This document shows positions 16,256 to 18,946 of a stretch of 18,946 bases of DNA, one piece after another (the first letter of the stretch is position 1; each line of letters opens with the position of its first letter). Location: contig DATBGS010000053.1 in assembly GCA_036557885.1 (NCBI GenBank), positions 1 through 18,946 of the forward strand, in the 5' to 3' direction. Below the pieces are notes generated by a model. The model was not told the origin of the DNA, did no database searches, and was given only the letters and a program-made list of their open reading frames with translations. Made by a program: the position numbers and the translations under genes. Origin of the DNA: DATBGS01 sp036557885. Lineage in GTDB: Bacteria; Chloroflexota; Ktedonobacteria; Ktedonobacterales; DATBGS01.

Positions 16256-16522
16256 CTAAGACAACTGGGACGTTGCCCATGCCCTGACGGCGGCGTGCAT
16301 CATGGTCGCCTGTAGGGTACTAAACCAGGCGATATCAGCATTGGCGAACTCGGCTGCCGCAAACCCGGACAGCGAGGCCAGGCCGATGCCTGTCAACACG
16401 ATCCCCTTTGAGACACCAAAGGGATCTGGCTCGTTCCAGAAGCCTGGCCTTGCCAGGCGGGAAGGTCGGCGCGTCTGGTGGGGCCGGTTCAAGTTTCCCT
16501 GAGAAAAATGAAGCACAGCCAT
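16256..16522 (-). CDS. Small hypothetical protein with one hydrophobic segment
   Basis: Encodes 88 residues from the ATG at 16522, with GAGGAG about ten bases upstream. It begins 40 bases after the stop of the MFS gene on the same strand and may be co-transcribed with it. The N-terminal 45 residues are basic and Pro-rich, with FWNEPDPFGVSKG. A hydrophobic stretch GIVLTGIGLASLSGFAAAEF (about 47-66) could form one membrane helix, and the tail contains WFSTLQATMMHAAVRAW. I recognise no family. The composition is protein-like and the frame is free of stops, but homologues would be needed to be sure that it is a gene. The frame is also open upstream to 16576. Confidence 0.5.
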   Translation of the reverse strand: MAVLHFSQGNLNRPHQTRRPSRLARPGFWNEPDPFGVSKGIVLTGIGLASLSGFAAAEFANADIAWFSTLQATMMHAAVRAWATSQLS

Positions 16523-16562
16523 AGAGAGGGGTCTCCTCGTGGTCGGGCCTCGTACATGATTC

Positions 16563-17885
16563 CTACGTGGTGGCAATCTCGCCTTCCAGGGCCAGGGTCG
16601 GCGCCGCTTCTTGTTCTCCTTTTACGGCGTCTTGAGGCAGATAGCGCTCGGCGTGTCCCAGCGCGGTAAAGGCAAAGCAGATGGGAATAATGACCATCAA
16701 GACGCCACAGGCCCCATAGACCAGGGCAACGTTCCCCGTCCATTGGATTGCCAGGCCGCCCAGGAAGGCGCCCACCGGAATCGCTAACCCGGCCAGCACT
16801 CTGGCAATGCTGACGACTCGACCGAGCAACTCGTTGGGGACAATCAACTGGCGCAGACTGCCAGTGTTGATACTAAAGAGAGCGCCCGCGCCCTGGAACA
16901 GCGCCCAGAGCGGCACCGCAGCCCAATACCAGGGTGTCAGCGACAACAGGATGATCAGTAATCCTGCTGCCATCGCCGCCAAGAGGGCCACTTTGCTAAA
17001 GGGCCAACGCTTGCGCACTGGTCCGGCCAGCAGCGAGAGCACGACAATGCCCGCGCTTCCCGCCGAATAAAGCAGGCCAACCTCTGACCCATTCGCGCCA
17101 AGTCGTCGCTCGGCGAACAAGACCAGCTGCGCGGAGATGGTCCCGATAAATAAAAACATGATCGCCACCATAGCGGAAATAGTGCGCAGCACCGGATGAT
17201 GCAGCACATAGCGCAGCCCTTCAAGCATATCGTGAGAGATGCTCTTTTTCTCCCGCTTTTCTGACTCGTTAAAGCTGTGCTTGATCAGGGTGAGGGTGCA
17301 AGCGGAGACCAGGAACGAGAGCGCGTCTACAAGCATCAGCAGGGGCAAGTTGGGCACAACGATGAGCAGCGCCCCTGCCAGCAGGGGTCCGACGACTTGC
17401 GCGGCAGAGTAAGTGGCCTGGATGCGGCCATTGGCCGTGACCAGGTCATCTTTGCCTACCAGGCTGGGAATGGCGGCGAATTGACCAGATTGAAAGAAGA
17501 TGGTGAGGATGGAACTGGCAAAGCCCACGCCGTAAATCCAGGCAACAAAGAAGGCCTTATCCGACATGAAACCGAGCACTGCTAGCAATGGAATGGAGCC
17601 GATAACGAGAGCGCTGCCGATGTCGGCCAGGATCATCATTCGTTTGCGGTCAAGCCGATCTGACCAGGCTCCAATAAGCAGCCCGAAAAACAGATAGGGC
17701 AGGTAGTTGGCCGCTGTGGAGAGTGCCAGATTGACTGCCGAGCCGGTAAGTTGATAAATGAGCAGCGGCAGAGCAAAGAGGGTAAAGGAACTCCCCAGAT
17801 TAGAGATGGTTTCCCCAGTCAGGAATTTCCAGAAGTCAATACTCAGCTTGCGGTCGGGCGCGGCGGCGCTGGACGAGATGGACAT
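16563..17885 (-). CDS. MFS transporter, EntS/MefA-like efflux (MFS_3 type)
   Basis: Proton-coupled exporter of the inner membrane, 440 residues. AAGGAG lies six bases before the ATG at 17885; an in-frame ATG at 17918 would add 11 residues with no matching site. About twelve hydrophobic helices are visible in two halves, with an MFS motif A-like loop GAWSDRLDRKRMM (about 72-84) and a charged central loop (NESEKREKKSISHDMLEGLR). The overall wording (FWKFLTGETISNLGSSFTLF near the start, GLRYVLHHPVLRTI after the central loop, and SLRQLIVPNELLGRVVSIAR) is that of the MFS_3 group, which includes enterobactin and macrolide exporters. The frame is intact. Substrate unknown. Confidence 0.9.
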   Translation of the reverse strand: MSISSSAAAPDRKLSIDFWKFLTGETISNLGSSFTLFALPLLIYQLTGSAVNLALSTAANYLPYLFFGLLIGAWSDRLDRKRMMILADIGSALVIGSIPLLAVLGFMSDKAFFVAWIYGVGFASSILTIFFQSGQFAAIPSLVGKDDLVTANGRIQATYSAAQVVGPLLAGALLIVVPNLPLLMLVDALSFLVSACTLTLIKHSFNESEKREKKSISHDMLEGLRYVLHHPVLRTISAMVAIMFLFIGTISAQLVLFAERRLGANGSEVGLLYSAGSAGIVVLSLLAGPVRKRWPFSKVALLAAMAAGLLIILLSLTPWYWAAVPLWALFQGAGALFSINTGSLRQLIVPNELLGRVVSIARVLAGLAIPVGAFLGGLAIQWTGNVALVYGACGVLMVIIPICFAFTALGHAERYLPQDAVKGEQEAAPTLALEGEIATT

Positions 17886-17942
17886 GAACGACTCCTTGAA
17901 TGGGCGAATACCACCCACTAAGATTAGGCCTCAAAGGCGCGT

Positions 17943-18253
17943 CTACTCACTACCTGTTGGTGGCTGCTGATCGTTGTCTATTTTCTGTTCGGGGATTTCG
18001 GGGGCACGCTCATGCGTGGGATAGAAGCCTGGCAGATACTCGTAAAGCTGTGTGCCCTCGGCTGGCTCATCGCCATGCAGACCTGATGACCGTAGAGCAC
18101 GGCGAATGGGTAGTAGAGACCGGATCCCAGGGCATTGATGAGACTGGACACGACATACCAGTGCTGACCGGGCAGCAGATGCGGCAGTCCGCGCTGGAAG
18201 GAGCGGAACAGGAGCCTGACGTGTTTGCTGGCGTGGAACCGATGGTTCAACAT
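17943..18253 (-). pseudogene. MFS transporter remnant, head and tail with the middle deleted
   Basis: From the ATG at 18253 (AGGAA upstream on the minus strand) the frame reads FRSFQRGLPHLLPGQHWYVV, then SSLINALGSGLYYPFAVLYG, a typical first helix of an MFS protein. Near 18060-18090 the sense moves to another frame that reads EGTQLYEYLPGFYPTHERAP and a hydrophilic tail ending PTGSE at the stop 17943-17945, which looks like the cytoplasmic end of a transporter. Everything between, some eleven helices or about 1 kb, is gone. This is best explained by one internal deletion. No functional product is expected. Confidence 0.6.
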
Positions 18254-18422
18254 GCGATGCTTCCTTTCGTTCTGGAGGTCGTCGGGAGCACCCCTGTGCT
18301 GCTCCGCAGGGTTCCTGGCGATCATCCCGCTTGGGTGTCGTCCTTACATCCAGTATGCCTGGAGCAGGGCAGGCAGACCACCGCAAATCCGTAGGATCGC
18401 CCGGAAGATGACCCGTAAGTTC

Positions 18423-18451
18423 TTGCCGGGCTGGGGCCGTTCTGCTATGAT
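18423..18451 (+). promoter_or_regulatory. Extended -10 promoter for the HTH/cyclase gene
   Basis: TTGCCG (18423-18428), a 17-base spacer, then TATGAT (18446-18451) preceded by TGC, an extended -10. Transcription would start near 18458, giving a leader of about 60 bases before the ATG at 18517. Confidence 0.6.
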
Positions 18452-18516
18452 GATCCTGGGTGGGGTCTGGTGGAGTGGTGAAAGAGCCCCGTGTGTTCTG
18501 GTGAAGAAGGATGGTC

Positions 18517-18946
18517 ATGAGTCCGCTACCTACTCCGACCTTTAGCACGCTGCTGCGCCGTGCCCGCCGGGCAGCAGGTCTCACGCAAGAAGCCCTCGCT
18601 GAGCGCGCCGGGATCAGCGTGGATGCCATCAGCGCCCTGGAGCGGGGGCTGACCCGCGCCCCGCAGCACGACACCCTGGACCTGCTGGTTGAGGCGTTGC
18701 ACCTGGAAGACGCGGAGCGAGCCGCGTGGAAGCAGGCCACCCTTGGGCTGCGCCTGCCGAGCGATGACGAGGCACCCGTGCTTGATGATTCCAGCCAGCC
18801 ATCTGGGCGGCCTGCGCTCCCGAGCGGCACCGTCACCTTCCTCTTCACTGACATCGAAGGCAGCACCCACCTGCTCCAACGGCTCGGCCCAGCCTATGCC
18901 CAGGCGCTGGGCCAACATCAGGCGAGGCTCAGGGCGGCCTTCGCCG
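18517..18946 (+). CDS. XRE-type HTH regulator fused to a class III adenylate/guanylate cyclase domain (3' partial)
   Basis: The frame is open from the ATG at 18517 to the window end, 143 residues visible. AGAAGG at 18505-18510 lies six bases upstream; an ATG at 18511 is in frame but overlaps that site. Residues about 8-65 form an XRE helix-turn-helix (FSTLLRRARRAAGLTQEALA, ISVDAISALERG). A linker rich in Asp, Ser and Pro follows, then VTFLFTDIEGSTHLLQRLG, the start of a class III nucleotide cyclase catalytic domain with the first metal-binding Asp (about 112). In actinobacteria and Chloroflexota such proteins often continue with an ATPase and TPR repeats; that part lies outside the window. 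Whether the cyclase is active cannot be judged from the first 40 residues of the domain. Confidence 0.85.
   Translation, partial: MSPLPTPTFSTLLRRARRAAGLTQEALAERAGISVDAISALERGLTRAPQHDTLDLLVEALHLEDAERAAWKQATLGLRLPSDDEAPVLDDSSQPSGRPALPSGTVTFLFTDIEGSTHLLQRLGPAYAQALGQHQARLRAAFA

Noticed and set aside
17943..18866. Minus-strand frame of 307 codons across the HTH/cyclase start
   Set aside because: Only its last 40 or so codons look like real protein (MFS tail). The rest is Arg/Ser-rich antisense to the HTH/cyclase gene and its promoter.

Overview
The window looks like an accessory region of a high-GC, free-living bacterium, most likely a Chloroflexota of the Ktedonobacteria type. This is inferred from the gene mix and not from any marker gene: a secreted LGFP-repeat protein, ISL3 and IS701 transposases, a Vgb-like propeller lipoprotein, a CARDB lipoprotein, a NarL-type two-component system, and an XRE-HTH/class III cyclase fusion. 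No rRNA, tRNA, CRISPR array or replication origin was seen.

Layout. 1-1848 is the 3' part of a secreted protein with an HExxE metallopeptidase-like region followed by seven LGFP repeats, closed by a strong hairpin at 1864-1909. 2179-4472 is a mobile-element graveyard: a small unknown gene that appears to run into the left end of an ISL3 element, an ISL3 transposase cut off before its last catalytic residue, and, joined directly to it, the second half of an rve-type integrase. About 820 bases without a convincing gene follow.

5296-11171 is the best-preserved functional block, all on the plus strand: ABC ATPase, a large two-module FtsX/MacB-type permease, a NarL-family histidine kinase and its LuxR-type response regulator. 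Kinase and regulator overlap by one base. The likely logic is an envelope-stress or export module in which the kinase senses an extracytoplasmic signal and the regulator adjusts transcription, perhaps of the transporter. That last link is inference from position.

11461-13071 holds two damaged lipoprotein genes: a seven-bladed Vgb-like propeller with an in-frame TAG, and a CARDB lipoprotein with a one-base loss at the lipobox cysteine codon. 13555-15287 is a complete IS701-like element with 17-bp inverted ends and a CTAG duplication. Its transposase frame is broken in places and carries an extra C-terminal IS402-like (DUF4096) domain reached only by a -1 frame change at an A/G run.

15381-18253 is on the minus strand: a stand-alone M41-type (FtsH-protease-like) HEAGH peptidase, a small one-helix protein, an MFS exporter, and the head and tail of a second MFS gene with its middle deleted. 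At 18517 a plus-strand XRE-HTH/adenylate cyclase regulator begins behind a good extended -10 promoter and runs off the window.

The number of single-base lesions (frameshifts near 4331, 12631, 13924, 13957 and 14770; nonsense at 12052) means either real decay of accessory genes or indel errors in the assembly. This affects how several calls should be read.
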